A DNA stretch of 64,000 nucleotides from JBNAVY01 sp049700195 (GCA_049700195.1 JBNAVY010000003.1:1-64000); one strand, 5' to 3'. Counted from the stretch's first letter, positions 7,247 to 16,370 are shown. Made by a program: numbers and translations. Notes: generated by a model from the letters alone, not told the origin.

Positions 7247-7897
7247 ATGAGATATATTTTATTATTTTTATTATTAATAATTTTATTGATTTTTTTAATG
7301 CCTATAAAAATAAAATTTAAATTTAAAAATGAAAGCAAATATTTTTATGCTGAATTAGTAATTTATTTTTTTTACATAAGTTTTTTTACTATAAAAATGC
7401 ATTATAAAAGAATTGAAGTAAATGAAATTTTGGATTTTAGCGTTTATATTTTAGGGGTTAGGAAGTTTTATAAGACAAACTTAGAGGATACTAAATCCAA
7501 AAAAACTTTTTCAATTAATATTAATAAAATAATACCTAAAAAACTTATTTATAAAAGAATAGAAAGTTTTTCATATACTAATGTATTATATTTTTTATCT
7601 TTTGTTAAAAATAATCTTAAAAATACAGTATTTAATAAGTTTAAATTTTCATTAGTTCTTGGCTTTCAAGATGCTGCATATACTGCAATAGCAAATGGTG
7701 CGATGTGGGGAATTTTTTATTCTGCTTTTATGCCTATTTATAACAATTCTAAATTTACTACTATCCCTGAAATTAATATTATTCCTTACTATGGGAATAC
7801 TAAAATAGATATCGATTTAGTTTGCATATTAAATATAAAATGTGGTAATATTATTATAAATAGTATTAAATTATTTAAAAATATAAAATGGAGGTGA
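7247..7897 (+). CDS. DUF2953 domain membrane protein
   Basis: 216 residues: an N-terminal membrane segment made almost only of Leu/Ile/Phe (residues 3-20), a lysine-rich part, and a C-terminal domain with the DUF2953 features (around LGFQDAAYTAIANGAMWGIF and the closing INIIPYYGNTKIDIDL). The function is unknown. In Clostridia it is commonly found immediately before ytfJ, as here, where the stop region contains the ytfJ ribosome site. It is therefore probably sporulation-linked, but that is inference. Confidence 0.82.
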   Translation: MRYILLFLLLIILLIFLMPIKIKFKFKNESKYFYAELVIYFFYISFFTIKMHYKRIEVNEILDFSVYILGVRKFYKTNLEDTKSKKTFSININKIIPKKLIYKRIESFSYTNVLYFLSFVKNNLKNTVFNKFKFSLVLGFQDAAYTAIANGAMWGIFYSAFMPIYNNSKFTTIPEINIIPYYGNTKIDIDLVCILNIKCGNIIINSIKLFKNIKWR

Positions 7898-7902
7898 ACC
7901 AA

Positions 7903-8343
7903 ATGAATGATCATCCAATTGATGGATTAATGAAAACAACAATGGAAAGCCTCAAAGATATGATTGATGTAAATACTATTGTTGGTGATGCAGTTGAAAC
8001 TCCTGATGGTACTGTTATAATACCCATTTCAAGAGTTAGTTTTGGATTTGCTGCAGGCGGAGGAGAAGTAAATGTTTCAGAAAAATCAAAAAACAGCGAT
8101 CAGGATGGTGGCATAAAAATGCCATTTGCAGGCGGAAGTGGTGCAGGAGTATCTCTACAACCTGTTGCTTTTATGGTAGTAGGACAAGGCCAGATAAGAT
8201 TATTACCTGTAAATCAAAATGCTATGCTTGAAAGAATAATAGATTTAACTCCTAAGCTTATAGAGGAAATTCAGAGTTTGTTTAATAAAAATAAACCTGC
8301 AAAAAAACCAACTAATTTTACTGTAAATAACACTGAAGATTAA
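7903..8343 (+). CDS. ytfJ: Sporulation protein YtfJ (GerW family)
   Basis: 146 residues with the family opening HPIDGLMKTTMESLKDMIDV, then VGDAVETPDGTVIIPISRVS, a Gly-rich middle with FAAGGGE and a hydrophobic VSLQPVAFMVV segment. In B. subtilis the protein is forespore-expressed and affects germination (GerW). ATG 7903 follows GGAGGTGA; the in-frame ATG 7888 precedes that site. Closed by a strong terminator. Confidence 0.93.
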   Translation: MNDHPIDGLMKTTMESLKDMIDVNTIVGDAVETPDGTVIIPISRVSFGFAAGGGEVNVSEKSKNSDQDGGIKMPFAGGSGAGVSLQPVAFMVVGQGQIRLLPVNQNAMLERIIDLTPKLIEEIQSLFNKNKPAKKPTNFTVNNTED

Positions 8344-8373
8344 AAGTGGGAAAACCCACTTTTAATTTTTTTT
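8342..8373 (+). terminator. Terminator after ytfJ
   Basis: AAAAGTGGG (8342-8350), loop AAAA, CCCACTTTT (8355-8363), then a T-rich tail. It overlaps the ytfJ stop codon. Confidence 0.92.
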
Positions 8374-8401
8374 GTAATAAGTTTTGCTGAGGAGGCATAT
8401 A

Positions 8402-9532
8402 ATGAAGAAGATTTTTTCTTTGTTTATTATTCTTTCAATTTTATTTTATCCAATACAAATTGAAGCTAAAAATAATTATAGCCCTGATATTTCAGCAAAA
8501 GCTGCTATAGTAATTGACCAGGATACTGGAAGAATACTTTTTGAAAAAAATATTAATAAAAAGCTTCCTATGGCTAGTACAACTAAAATTATGACATTGC
8601 TTTTAGCTATTGAAAAGGGTAATCTAAAGGATATAGTTACAGTAAGCCAAAAAGCCTGTAGTGTTGGAGGTTCTTCTATTTGGCTTTCCCCAGGTGAAAA
8701 AATAGATTTAGAAAGCTTGTTATATGGTTTAATGCTCAATTCTGGAAATGATGCTGCTGTTGCAATTGCTGAACATATAGGAGGAAATTTAGATAATTTT
8801 ATAAAAATGATGAACGAAAAAGCAAAAGAAATAGGAGCTTTAAATACAAATTTTGTAACTCCTTCAGGACTTGATATTGGTATAGACAATCATTATACTA
8901 CTGCATATGATTTAGCGTTGATTACAAAATATGCTTTTCAATATCCGTTATTTAGTAAAATTGTTTCGACAAAAGAAAAAACAATACCATGGGAAGGTAA
9001 AGAATGGGATAGATATTTAAGAAATAAAAATAAATTATTGTGGATTTATGAAGGTGCAGATGGTGTTAAAACTGGTTATACTAATAAGGCCGGAAGATGT
9101 CTTGTATCTTCTGCGACAAGGAATGGTTACAGGTTTATTGCTGTTGTTTTAAACAGCAATCCAATGTGGGAAGATTCAATGAAGATCTTAGATTATTGCT
9201 TTTCAAATTATAAACCTTATGAAGTTTTAAAAAAAGAGGAATTTATAAAAATTATACCAGTCATAAATGGTAAACAAGCTAATGTGGCAATTGTTACGTT
9301 AAATGGATGTACAGTACCAATAAAAAATGAGGAAATAAATGATATTCATATAGACGTTTCTTTGCCTGAATATGTTACTGCACCTATTAATGAGAATGAA
9401 ATCGTTGGTAAGATCACTATAAAAATAGGTGATAAAAAAATTTGTGATGTTCCTTGCAAAGTAAATAATAAAGTTGAAGCAAAAGATTATAATTTTAACT
9501 TTTTAAAAATTTTAAAAAACTGGATAAATTAA
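8402..9532 (+). CDS. D-alanyl-D-alanine carboxypeptidase (DacB/DacF, S11 family)
   Basis: Low-molecular-weight penicillin-binding protein of 376 residues. A signal peptide (residues 1-22) is followed by the three active-site motifs of the SxxK family: STTK (59-62), SGN (114-116) and KTG (223-225). A C-terminal PBP5-like beta domain and an amphipathic tail (FLKILKNWIN) anchor it outside the membrane, where it trims pentapeptides of vegetative or spore-cortex peptidoglycan. ATG 8402 follows GAGGAGG. Which Dac paralogue it is cannot be decided from sequence alone; the proximity to ytfJ suggests a sporulation role. Confidence 0.92.
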   Translation: MKKIFSLFIILSILFYPIQIEAKNNYSPDISAKAAIVIDQDTGRILFEKNINKKLPMASTTKIMTLLLAIEKGNLKDIVTVSQKACSVGGSSIWLSPGEKIDLESLLYGLMLNSGNDAAVAIAEHIGGNLDNFIKMMNEKAKEIGALNTNFVTPSGLDIGIDNHYTTAYDLALITKYAFQYPLFSKIVSTKEKTIPWEGKEWDRYLRNKNKLLWIYEGADGVKTGYTNKAGRCLVSSATRNGYRFIAVVLNSNPMWEDSMKILDYCFSNYKPYEVLKKEEFIKIIPVINGKQANVAIVTLNGCTVPIKNEEINDIHIDVSLPEYVTAPINENEIVGKITIKIGDKKICDVPCKVNNKVEAKDYNFNFLKILKNWIN

Positions 9533-9566
9533 GAATCTGTTTTATTATATAAAAATATTAAAATTT

Positions 9567-9606
9567 AGCAGTTCTTCTGAACTATTTAAGAAGAACTGCT
9601 TTTATG
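9567..9606 (+). terminator. Terminator after the carboxypeptidase gene
   Basis: AGCAGTTCTTCT (9567-9578) pairs perfectly with AGAAGAACTGCT (9589-9600) and a short T-tract follows. Confidence 0.88.
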
Positions 9607-9697
9607 TTAGCAAAATAAATTTTATAATATGAAAATATATTTTTTAATTAAGCATTTATAAATTTGAATTAAAAATAAGGCTTTATTTTATTTTATC

Positions 9698-9723
9698 AAT
9701 CAAATAAAGGTCATATTTTGATT
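9698..9723. promoter_or_regulatory. Inverted repeat upstream of the flavin/iron-sulfur operon
   Basis: AATCAAA (9698-9704) and TTTGATT (9717-9723) form a 7-bp inverted repeat with a 12-base centre, about 45 bases before the start at 9767. It could be an operator. The rest of 9607-9766 is AT-rich and otherwise without recognisable signals. Confidence 0.3.
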
Positions 9724-9766
9724 AATAAAGAATATCTTAATATTGTAAAATCGGAGGTGATTAAAC

Positions 9767-10732
9767 TTGAAAACTAGACTAGAATGTATTGATGCAGGAA
9801 CAGATTATTGTCCTTGCTATTTAGCTGAATTAAATGAATGTATTATGTGTTCTCAACTACAAGGTAAAAACTTTTGCGATTGTAATTGGAGGGGAGTGTG
9901 TATTTATCAGGAATTTGTTTGGTCGGGTTTTAAAGCTAAAGCTACAAGAAGTACAATTTTTGCAAAAGTTATAGAAAAAGAAATTTTAAATAAAGATTTG
10001 CTGATATTAACTATAAAAGTTCCAAATAAAATGGCGAGAGATCTTAATGAACCAGGTTCTTTTGTTTTTTTAAGGGGAATATCAAGTCCATCTTTTTTTG
10101 ATACTCCTATGTCTATAATGTTTTCTGATGAAATGGAAGGTATTATAAAAATTGCAATTCAGATAAATGGGCCAAAAACCAAACTTATCCAGGAATGTGA
10201 TGAGGATGTTTACTTAAGGGGTCCTTATTGGAATGGTTTGTTAGGTCAAAGATATATTAAAGGCATTCATAATTCTGATTGTCTAGTAGTTTTAAGAGGA
10301 GTAGCTCAAGCACCAGGAGTAATAGTTATTTCAAAACTTTTAAATAATAAAAATAAAGTTTTTGTATTATTAGACAAAGGTAAACTTGGTATTAATTTTA
10401 TTAAGGATTATTTAAAATCTTATGATATAAACATTAAAGAAGTAGATTTGTTAAGTAAAGAAGGGCAAGAACAGTTAAAAGATCATATAAAGGATGAAAA
10501 AATAAAATTAGTATATAGTGGTGGATCTGATGAACAACATATAAACATTCTAAATTATCTGGACTTGTATAATAGAGATGCTTATTTAGCAGTATCAAAC
10601 AATAATACTATATGCTGTGGTGAAGGCATATGTGGAAGTTGTGAGGTACAAGTTGGAGAACAAAAAGTAAGAACTTGTAAGGTTCAACTAGATATCAGAA
10701 AAGTTTTAGAAAGGAAGATGCTAAATGCTTAA
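9767..10732 (+). CDS. PyrK-like FAD/NAD- and 2Fe-2S-binding reductase with Cys-rich N-terminus
   Basis: 321 residues. Residues 1-48 carry eight cysteines (7, 15, 17, 25, 28, 37, 39, 45), probably a metal or Fe-S module. Then comes a ferredoxin-NADP reductase type fold (FAD domain around 60-160, NAD domain 165-275). The C-terminus has Cys284-x4-Cys289-x2-Cys292-x11-Cys304, the 2Fe-2S pattern of dihydroorotate dehydrogenase electron transfer subunit PyrK. TTG 9767 is preceded by GGAGGTGA. No pyrD is nearby, so pyrimidine synthesis is not implied. It overlaps the next gene by eight bases and likely passes electrons to or from it. The substrate is unknown. Confidence 0.8.
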   Translation: MKTRLECIDAGTDYCPCYLAELNECIMCSQLQGKNFCDCNWRGVCIYQEFVWSGFKAKATRSTIFAKVIEKEILNKDLLILTIKVPNKMARDLNEPGSFVFLRGISSPSFFDTPMSIMFSDEMEGIIKIAIQINGPKTKLIQECDEDVYLRGPYWNGLLGQRYIKGIHNSDCLVVLRGVAQAPGVIVISKLLNNKNKVFVLLDKGKLGINFIKDYLKSYDINIKEVDLLSKEGQEQLKDHIKDEKIKLVYSGGSDEQHINILNYLDLYNRDAYLAVSNNNTICCGEGICGSCEVQVGEQKVRTCKVQLDIRKVLERKMLNA

Positions 10733-12008
10733 AGTTGTTATAATAGGTGGAGGATGGGCAGGTTGTGCCGCAGCTCTTACTGCAAAAAAAGCTGGTGCTG
10801 AAGTTGTTTTACTTGAAAGAACTGATATGTTATTAGGCTGTGGCTTAGTTGGAGGAATAATGAGAAATAACGGTAGATATACAGCAGCTGAAGAAATAAA
10901 ATATTTGGGTGGTAATGAACTTATAGAAATAACAGATAAAGCGGCAAGACACATTAATGTAAGTTTTCCTGGTCATGTTCACGCAAATTTGTATGATGTT
11001 ACAATGGTAGAACCAATGATAAAAGAAATGTTATTGTCAAAAGGAATAATTATAAAAATGATTGCCAGAGCAACAGATGTATTAATGGAAACCGATAAAA
11101 AGATTAAAGGTATTGTCTTAGCTGATGATACAATTGAGTATGGAGATGTATTTATAGAAACTACAGGATCAACTGGACCCATGGGTAATTGTTTAAGATA
11201 TGGCAATGGTTGTTCTATGTGTATTCTTAGATGCCCATCTTTTGGCCCTCGTATCAGCATAAGTTATCGTGCTGGCATAGAAGACCTTCTCGGAATGAGA
11301 GCTGATGAAGTTTATGGAGCTTTTAGCGGCTCTTGTAAGTTAAATAAAGATTCATTAAGTGAAGAAATCAAAGATAAATTAAATAAAGAAGGTGTCGTAG
11401 TTTTACCAGTTCCAGAAGATGACATAAATATGGATAAATTAAATTTAAAAGTATGCCAACAATATGCTTTACCAGAATATGCACAAAATGTTATTCTTTT
11501 GGATACAGGCCATGCTAAGCTAATGACACCATTTTATCCTTTGGAAAAATTAAGGAAAATACCCGGTTTAGAAAGAGCCAGATATGAAGATCCATATTCG
11601 GGTGGAAAAGCAAATTCAGTAAGATATTTATCAATGGCGCCAAGAGATAATTCTATGAAAGTTATTGGACTTGATAATCTATTATGTGCCGGTGAAAAAT
11701 CTGGACTTTTCACAGGCCATACTGAAGCAATGGCTACTGGTTGCCTTGCTGGTCATAATAGTGTAAGGCTTGCACTGGGAATGCCTTTATTAGAACTGCC
11801 TAGAAATTTAGCGTGTGGTGATTTAATAGCATATGCGAATGAAAGTATAAAAACTAAAGAAGGCTTAAAAAATAGATATACTTTTGCAGGTGCTGGTTAT
11901 TTTGAAAGGATGAAAAATCTTGGCCTTTATACTACTGATGAAAATAAAATTAAAGAAAAAATAATAAGAAATAATTTGTTAGGAATATATGATGAAAAAC
12001 TGGTATAA
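10725..12008 (+). CDS. FAD-dependent oxidoreductase, unknown substrate
   Basis: 427 residues with an N-terminal FAD-binding Rossmann motif GGGWAG (8-13) and the acidic end of strand 2 (Glu31), then GLVGGIMRNNGRY typical of the FAD_oxidored/GidA-like superfamily. A cysteine group Cys156, Cys163, Cys166, Cys170 (GNCLRYGNGCSMCILRCP) may bind an Fe-S cluster. The C-terminal part has the second FAD contact (GLDNLLCAGEKSG). The length fits a TrmFO-like core, but the cysteine group argues against TrmFO itself. Co-translated with the PyrK-like reductase, so the two probably form one complex. Confidence 0.75.
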   Translation: MLKVVIIGGGWAGCAAALTAKKAGAEVVLLERTDMLLGCGLVGGIMRNNGRYTAAEEIKYLGGNELIEITDKAARHINVSFPGHVHANLYDVTMVEPMIKEMLLSKGIIIKMIARATDVLMETDKKIKGIVLADDTIEYGDVFIETTGSTGPMGNCLRYGNGCSMCILRCPSFGPRISISYRAGIEDLLGMRADEVYGAFSGSCKLNKDSLSEEIKDKLNKEGVVVLPVPEDDINMDKLNLKVCQQYALPEYAQNVILLDTGHAKLMTPFYPLEKLRKIPGLERARYEDPYSGGKANSVRYLSMAPRDNSMKVIGLDNLLCAGEKSGLFTGHTEAMATGCLAGHNSVRLALGMPLLELPRNLACGDLIAYANESIKTKEGLKNRYTFAGAGYFERMKNLGLYTTDENKIKEKIIRNNLLGIYDEKLV

Positions 12009-12026
12009 TAAATAAGGGTGAAACAT

Positions 12027-12737
12027 ATGGAAAGATTACAAAAGTATCTTGCTGAATGTGGTATTGCTTCTAGAAGAAAGTGTGAAGAATATATAATATC
12101 AGGAAGAGTAAAAGTAAATAATAAAATAATAAAAGATTTAGGAGTAAAAATAGATCCGGAAGTTGACATAATTAAATTTGATGGTAAAATTGTAAAGAGA
12201 AATTTAAATTTAGTTTATATAATGCTTAATAAACCTGTTGGATATATTACTTCTTCTAAGGATCAGTTTAACAGGCCTACAGTATTAGATTTAGTAAAAA
12301 TACCAGAGAGAATATATCCAATTGGAAGACTTGATTATGCAACTTCTGGTCTTTTATTATTGACAAACGATGGTGAATTGGCTAATATTTTAATGCATCC
12401 AAAAAACAAAATTAATAAAACCTATATTGCTGAAATAAAAGGTATTCCTAAACCTGATGAACTTGAGAAATTTAGAAATGGTATTCTTATAGATGGCAAA
12501 TTAACATCTGAAGCTTTAATAAAAATAACTAAAGAAAAAAATTATTCCTCTATTGTAGAAATAGTTATTCATGAAGGGATGAACCGTCAAATAAGAAAAA
12601 TGTGCTCGGCAATAGGACATCCCGTTATATCTTTAAAAAGGATAAAAGTAGGTGAAATAACCTTAGGAAACTTAAAAGAAGGACAATGGAGATTTCTTAA
12701 TAATAATGAAATTAAATATTTGAAAAATTTGAGGTGA
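12027..12737 (+). CDS. rluB: Ribosomal large subunit pseudouridine synthase, RluB/RsuA family
   Basis: 236 residues: an S4 RNA-binding domain (LQKYLAECGIASRRKCEEYI, residues 3-22) and the RsuA/RluB catalytic domain with GRLDYATSGLLLLTNDGE, whose Asp is the catalytic residue, and MNRQIRKMCSAIGHPV. It isomerises a uridine in rRNA, most likely 23S. ATG 12027 follows AGGGTGA. Between the redox pair and an acetyltransferase, spaced for one operon. Confidence 0.92.
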   Translation: MERLQKYLAECGIASRRKCEEYIISGRVKVNNKIIKDLGVKIDPEVDIIKFDGKIVKRNLNLVYIMLNKPVGYITSSKDQFNRPTVLDLVKIPERIYPIGRLDYATSGLLLLTNDGELANILMHPKNKINKTYIAEIKGIPKPDELEKFRNGILIDGKLTSEALIKITKEKNYSSIVEIVIHEGMNRQIRKMCSAIGHPVISLKRIKVGEITLGNLKEGQWRFLNNNEIKYLKNLR

Positions 12738-12740
12738 ATT

Positions 12741-13124
12741 ATGTTTTCTATTAGATTTGCCCAAAAAGAAGATTTACCCAAAATCAAATATATTGCTAAA
12801 ACATGTAATATAAGTGATTTTACAAATTATAATAAAGAAATATATATGATATCATCTATAGATGAAAATGTTTTTGGATTTATTTCTTTGAAATTAGAAA
12901 ATGGACAAGCTATAATAACAAAATTAGTTATTTTGCCTGAGTATAAAGATAAAGGTTTTGAGAACACAATGGTAAGACTAATATTAAACCATGCTTTAGA
13001 TATGGGTTTTAATAAGGCATTTGTAGATTTGCCTCAATATGAAAAATTTTTCAGCGATATTGGGTTTAAAAAGATTGATAAAGGTCAAGAAGTAATTTTA
13101 AAAGATTTTTTTTTAGAAAAATAA
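12741..13124 (+). CDS. GNAT family N-acetyltransferase
   Basis: 127 residues, a short GNAT fold: N-terminal FSIRFAQKEDLPKI, central LVILPEYKDKGFENTMVRLI corresponding to the acetyl-CoA pyrophosphate loop (the usual Arg/Gln-x-x-Gly is degenerate, KDKGF), and a C-terminal FFSDIGFKKID. The substrate is unknown. It starts three bases after rluB with GAGGTG as ribosome site. The location before speE-speB is compatible with acting on a small amine, but there is no direct evidence. Confidence 0.78.
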   Translation: MFSIRFAQKEDLPKIKYIAKTCNISDFTNYNKEIYMISSIDENVFGFISLKLENGQAIITKLVILPEYKDKGFENTMVRLILNHALDMGFNKAFVDLPQYEKFFSDIGFKKIDKGQEVILKDFFLEK

Positions 13125-13154
13125 AATTAATTAAATCATGGAGGTGCTTTATTT

Positions 13155-13991
13155 ATGAAAGAATTATGGTTTACTGAAAATCAAGATGAACATTTAAGAT
13201 TTTCTTTCAGGGTTAAAGAAACTTTACATGTTGAAAAAACTCAATATCAAGACCTAGCAATTTTAGATACATATCAATTAGGAAGAGTTTTAACTCTGGA
13301 TAATGTACTCCAAACTACTGAAAAAGACGAGTTTGTATATCACGAAATGATAACACATATACCTTTATTTACTCATAAAAATCCTAAAAAAGTTTTAATT
13401 GTTGGTGGAGGAGATGGGGGTGCTGTTAAAGAAATTTTAAAGCATGATTCTGTTGAAAAAGTTGTTTTAGCTGAAATTGATGAGGCTGTTATAAGAAATT
13501 CAAAAAAATATCTTCCTTCAATCAGTAAAGGTCTTGATAACTCAAAAGTCGAGATAATGGTTGGAGATGGAATAAAGTATGTTAGTGAACACAAAAATGA
13601 GTTTGATATTGTAATAGTAGATTCAACAGATCCCATCGGACCAGCGGTTGGTTTGTTTACGTTTGATTTTTATAAATCTGTTTATGAATGTTTAAAAGAA
13701 GATGGTATAATTGTTGCTCAAACAGAATCTCCATTTATATATGGAAAATTAATTAATAAATTAAGTAAAATGTTTAAAGAAATTTATCCAATAACAAAAC
13801 CATACATTTGTACAATTCCAACATATCCTGGGAGTTTGTGGACTTTTACAATGGGTTCAAAAAAATATGATCCTGAAAATGTTGATGTGAATAAAATACC
13901 TGATATTGAGACAAAATATTATACACCACAAATACATAAAGCATCTTTTGTTTTGCCTAAATTTATAAAAGATATTTTTGAAGAGGTGTAA
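13155..13991 (+). CDS. speE: Spermidine synthase
   Basis: 278 residues, aminopropyltransferase making spermidine from putrescine and decarboxylated AdoMet. The N-terminal beta domain is followed by VLIVGGGDGGAVKEIL (residues 80-95), the DSTDPIGPA catalytic loop and QTESPF. ATG 13155 has TGGAGGTG upstream. With speB next to it and speD at 29906, all steps from agmatine to spermidine are present in the window. The arginine decarboxylase is not. Confidence 0.95.
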   Translation: MKELWFTENQDEHLRFSFRVKETLHVEKTQYQDLAILDTYQLGRVLTLDNVLQTTEKDEFVYHEMITHIPLFTHKNPKKVLIVGGGDGGAVKEILKHDSVEKVVLAEIDEAVIRNSKKYLPSISKGLDNSKVEIMVGDGIKYVSEHKNEFDIVIVDSTDPIGPAVGLFTFDFYKSVYECLKEDGIIVAQTESPFIYGKLINKLSKMFKEIYPITKPYICTIPTYPGSLWTFTMGSKKYDPENVDVNKIPDIETKYYTPQIHKASFVLPKFIKDIFEEV

Positions 13992-13994
13992 AAT

Positions 13995-14861
13995 TTGTTA
14001 AAATCAATTAGCTTTATAGATAATGGCAGATTTATAAATAGTGGAAGTGAATATAATAATTCAAATCTTATAATAGCAGGAGCACCAATGGACTATACTG
14101 TCAGTTTTAAACCAGGCTCAAGATTTGGCCCTCAAGCTATAAGACAAGCTTCTTTAAGTCTGGAAAAATACAGTGTTTATTTAGATGAAAGTTTAGATAA
14201 CAAGAAATATTATGATTTGGGTGATTTAGTTTTACCTTATGGTGATGTAAAAAAGAGCCTTAAACTAATCGGATTAGCAGCAAAACAAATTTTAGACGAT
14301 GATAAAAAAAGTTTTTTTATAGGAGGAGAACACCTTATTAGTTATCCTATTTTAAAAGAATATTATAATAAATATGGCAAAAATTTAGTTGTTCTACATT
14401 TTGATGCACATACAGATTTACGTACAGAATTTTTTGGTGAAAAGAATTCTCATGCTACTGTTATAAGAATGGCTAGTGAATTTATTAAAAATAAAAACAT
14501 TTATCATTTTGGTATCAGATCTGGCATTAAGGAAGAATTTCAATTTGCAAAAGAAAATACTAATATGTTTCTGTTTGATGTTATAAAACCTTTAGAAAGT
14601 GTTATAGAAAAAATAAAAAATCACCCAATTTATATAACATGGGATATCGATGTTTTAGACCCAGCTTATGCACCAGGTACAGGAACTCCAGAGCCTGGAG
14701 GTATAACTTCAAAAGAAGCCTTACAAGCAATACATCTAATGAAAAATTTAAATATTGTTGGAATGGATATTGTAGAAGTATCTCCAGATTATGATCACGC
14801 TGGTATAACCTCAATTTTAGCTGCTAAAATTATAAGAGAATCAATACTTGCCTTTTTTTAA
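13995..14861 (+). CDS. speB: Agmatinase
   Basis: 288 residues, ureohydrolase that splits agmatine to putrescine and urea. The binuclear Mn motifs are present: GGEH (residues 108-111), HFDAHTDLR (about 135-143) and WDIDVLDPAYAPGTGTPEPG (about 216-235). TTG 13995 follows GAGGTG and lies three bases after speE. Arginase is less likely because of the spermidine synthase partner. Confidence 0.94.
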   Translation: MLKSISFIDNGRFINSGSEYNNSNLIIAGAPMDYTVSFKPGSRFGPQAIRQASLSLEKYSVYLDESLDNKKYYDLGDLVLPYGDVKKSLKLIGLAAKQILDDDKKSFFIGGEHLISYPILKEYYNKYGKNLVVLHFDAHTDLRTEFFGEKNSHATVIRMASEFIKNKNIYHFGIRSGIKEEFQFAKENTNMFLFDVIKPLESVIEKIKNHPIYITWDIDVLDPAYAPGTGTPEPGGITSKEALQAIHLMKNLNIVGMDIVEVSPDYDHAGITSILAAKIIRESILAFF

Positions 14862-14866
14862 AAACT

Positions 14867-14895
14867 AAAAAAGCCTTCGGGCTTTTTAATTTTTC
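14867..14895 (+). terminator. Terminator after speB
   Basis: AAAAAGCC (14868-14875), a stable TTCG tetraloop, GGCTTTTT (14880-14887) and further T. Confidence 0.92.
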
Positions 14896-14924
14896 TTTAT
14901 TTTAGTAGCTAAATATAGTATAAT
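14896..14924 (+). promoter_or_regulatory. Sigma-A-like promoter for the carboxyltransferase gene
   Basis: A perfect TATAAT at 14919-14924. The -35 is weak (TTTATT, 17 bases upstream). It lies immediately after the speB terminator and 22 bases before the next start codon. Confidence 0.45.
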
Positions 14925-14945
14925 ATATTAGGAGGAGGTAATAAA

Positions 14946-16340
14946 ATGTCTAAAGTTAAAATAACAGAAACAGTATTAAGAGATGCTCATCAATCATTAC
15001 TTGCCACTAGAATGTCTACAGAAGAAATGCTTCCAATTGCTGAAAAACTTGATTCTGTTGGTTATTATTCAATTGAAGCATGGGGTGGGGCAACTTTTGA
15101 TTCATGTATGAGATTTTTAAATGAAGATCCATGGGAAAGATTAAGAAAATTAAAAAATAAAATCAAAAATACACCTTTACAAATGCTTTTAAGAGGTCAA
15201 AACTTACTTGGATATAAACATTATCCCGATGACATAGTAGAAAAATTTATTGAAAAAGCTATTGAAAATGGCATAGATATAATTCGAGTTTTTGATGCAT
15301 TAAATGATGTAAGAAATTTAGAAACTTCAATTAAAGCTACAAAAAAATATGGAGCTCATGTTCAAGGTACTTTAGTTTATACTGTAAGTCCTGTTCACAG
15401 CATTGAACATTATTTAAATGTTGCTGATTCTCTAATAAAAATGGGTGTTGATTCTATATGTATAAAAGATATGTCCGGAATTCTTACACCATATGCTGCT
15501 TACAATCTTGTCAAGGCTTTAAAAGAAAAATTCAATATACCTATACAACTGCATAGCCATTATACAAGCGGTATGGCATCTATGACTTACCTAAAAGCCG
15601 TAGAAGCTGGTGCTGATATTATTGATACTGCTATTTCACCTTTGGCAATGGGAACCTCACAGCCTGCAACAGAAACAATGATTTCTGTTTTTAATAATAC
15701 AGAATATGATACTGGTTTAAATATGAAACTATTATCTTTGATATCATCATATTTTAAGGAAATAAAAAGAAAACATTCTAATTTAACAGATATGGAGATT
15801 TTAATGAGTGTAGATACAGATGTATTAAACTATCAGATCCCAGGTGGTATGCTTTCAAATCTTATTTCTCAATTAAAACAACAAAATGCACTGTATAAAT
15901 ATCAAGATGTTTTAGAAGAAGTACCAAGAGTAAGAATGGATTTAGGATATCCTCCTCTTGTCACACCAATGAGTCAAATGGTTGGTACTCAAGCTGTCTT
16001 AAATGTTATAACTGGTGAAAGATATAAAATGGTACCAAAAGAAATTAAAGATTATGTAAAAGGGTTGTATGGTAAATCTCCTGCTCCTATATCTGATGAA
16101 ATAAAAAATAAAATTATAGGTAATGATGAAGTTATTACAAATAGACCTGCAGATCTATTAAGCCCACAGTATGATAAATTTAAAAGTGAAATTAAAGATT
16201 ATTATGAACAAGAAGAAGATGTTTTATCCTATGCATTATTTCCCCAGGTTGCTAAAAAATTTTTTGAGCAAAGAAGAGCAGAAAAATATAAACTTGATAG
16301 TGAACTTTTGAATTTTGCTGACATGACATATCCTATTTAG
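14946..16340 (+). CDS. Oxaloacetate decarboxylase alpha / pyruvate carboxylase subunit B type carboxyltransferase
   Basis: 464 residues, a DRE-TIM carboxyltransferase: ETVLRDAHQSLLATRM at residues 7-22, MLLRGQNLLGYKHYPDD near 80, the metal-binding HSHYTSGMA near 205 and TAISPLAMGTSQPATE. The protein ends after the PYC_OADA conserved domain (YGKSPAPI, RPADLL) and has no C-terminal biotinyl-lysine domain. It must therefore use a separate biotin carrier for oxaloacetate decarboxylation or pyruvate carboxylation. ATG 14946 follows GGAGGAGG. It stands alone between two terminators, and its membrane or biotinylated partners are not in the window. Confidence 0.85.
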   Translation: MSKVKITETVLRDAHQSLLATRMSTEEMLPIAEKLDSVGYYSIEAWGGATFDSCMRFLNEDPWERLRKLKNKIKNTPLQMLLRGQNLLGYKHYPDDIVEKFIEKAIENGIDIIRVFDALNDVRNLETSIKATKKYGAHVQGTLVYTVSPVHSIEHYLNVADSLIKMGVDSICIKDMSGILTPYAAYNLVKALKEKFNIPIQLHSHYTSGMASMTYLKAVEAGADIIDTAISPLAMGTSQPATETMISVFNNTEYDTGLNMKLLSLISSYFKEIKRKHSNLTDMEILMSVDTDVLNYQIPGGMLSNLISQLKQQNALYKYQDVLEEVPRVRMDLGYPPLVTPMSQMVGTQAVLNVITGERYKMVPKEIKDYVKGLYGKSPAPISDEIKNKIIGNDEVITNRPADLLSPQYDKFKSEIKDYYEQEEDVLSYALFPQVAKKFFEQRRAEKYKLDSELLNFADMTYPI

Positions 16341-16370
16341 GTATTATCGATTAAAAATTTATATGCCTTA

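Noticed and set aside
9718..9746. TTGATT-N17-TATTGT as a promoter for the flavin operon
   Set aside because: The predicted transcript start would fall within the ribosome site, and the -10 is poor.
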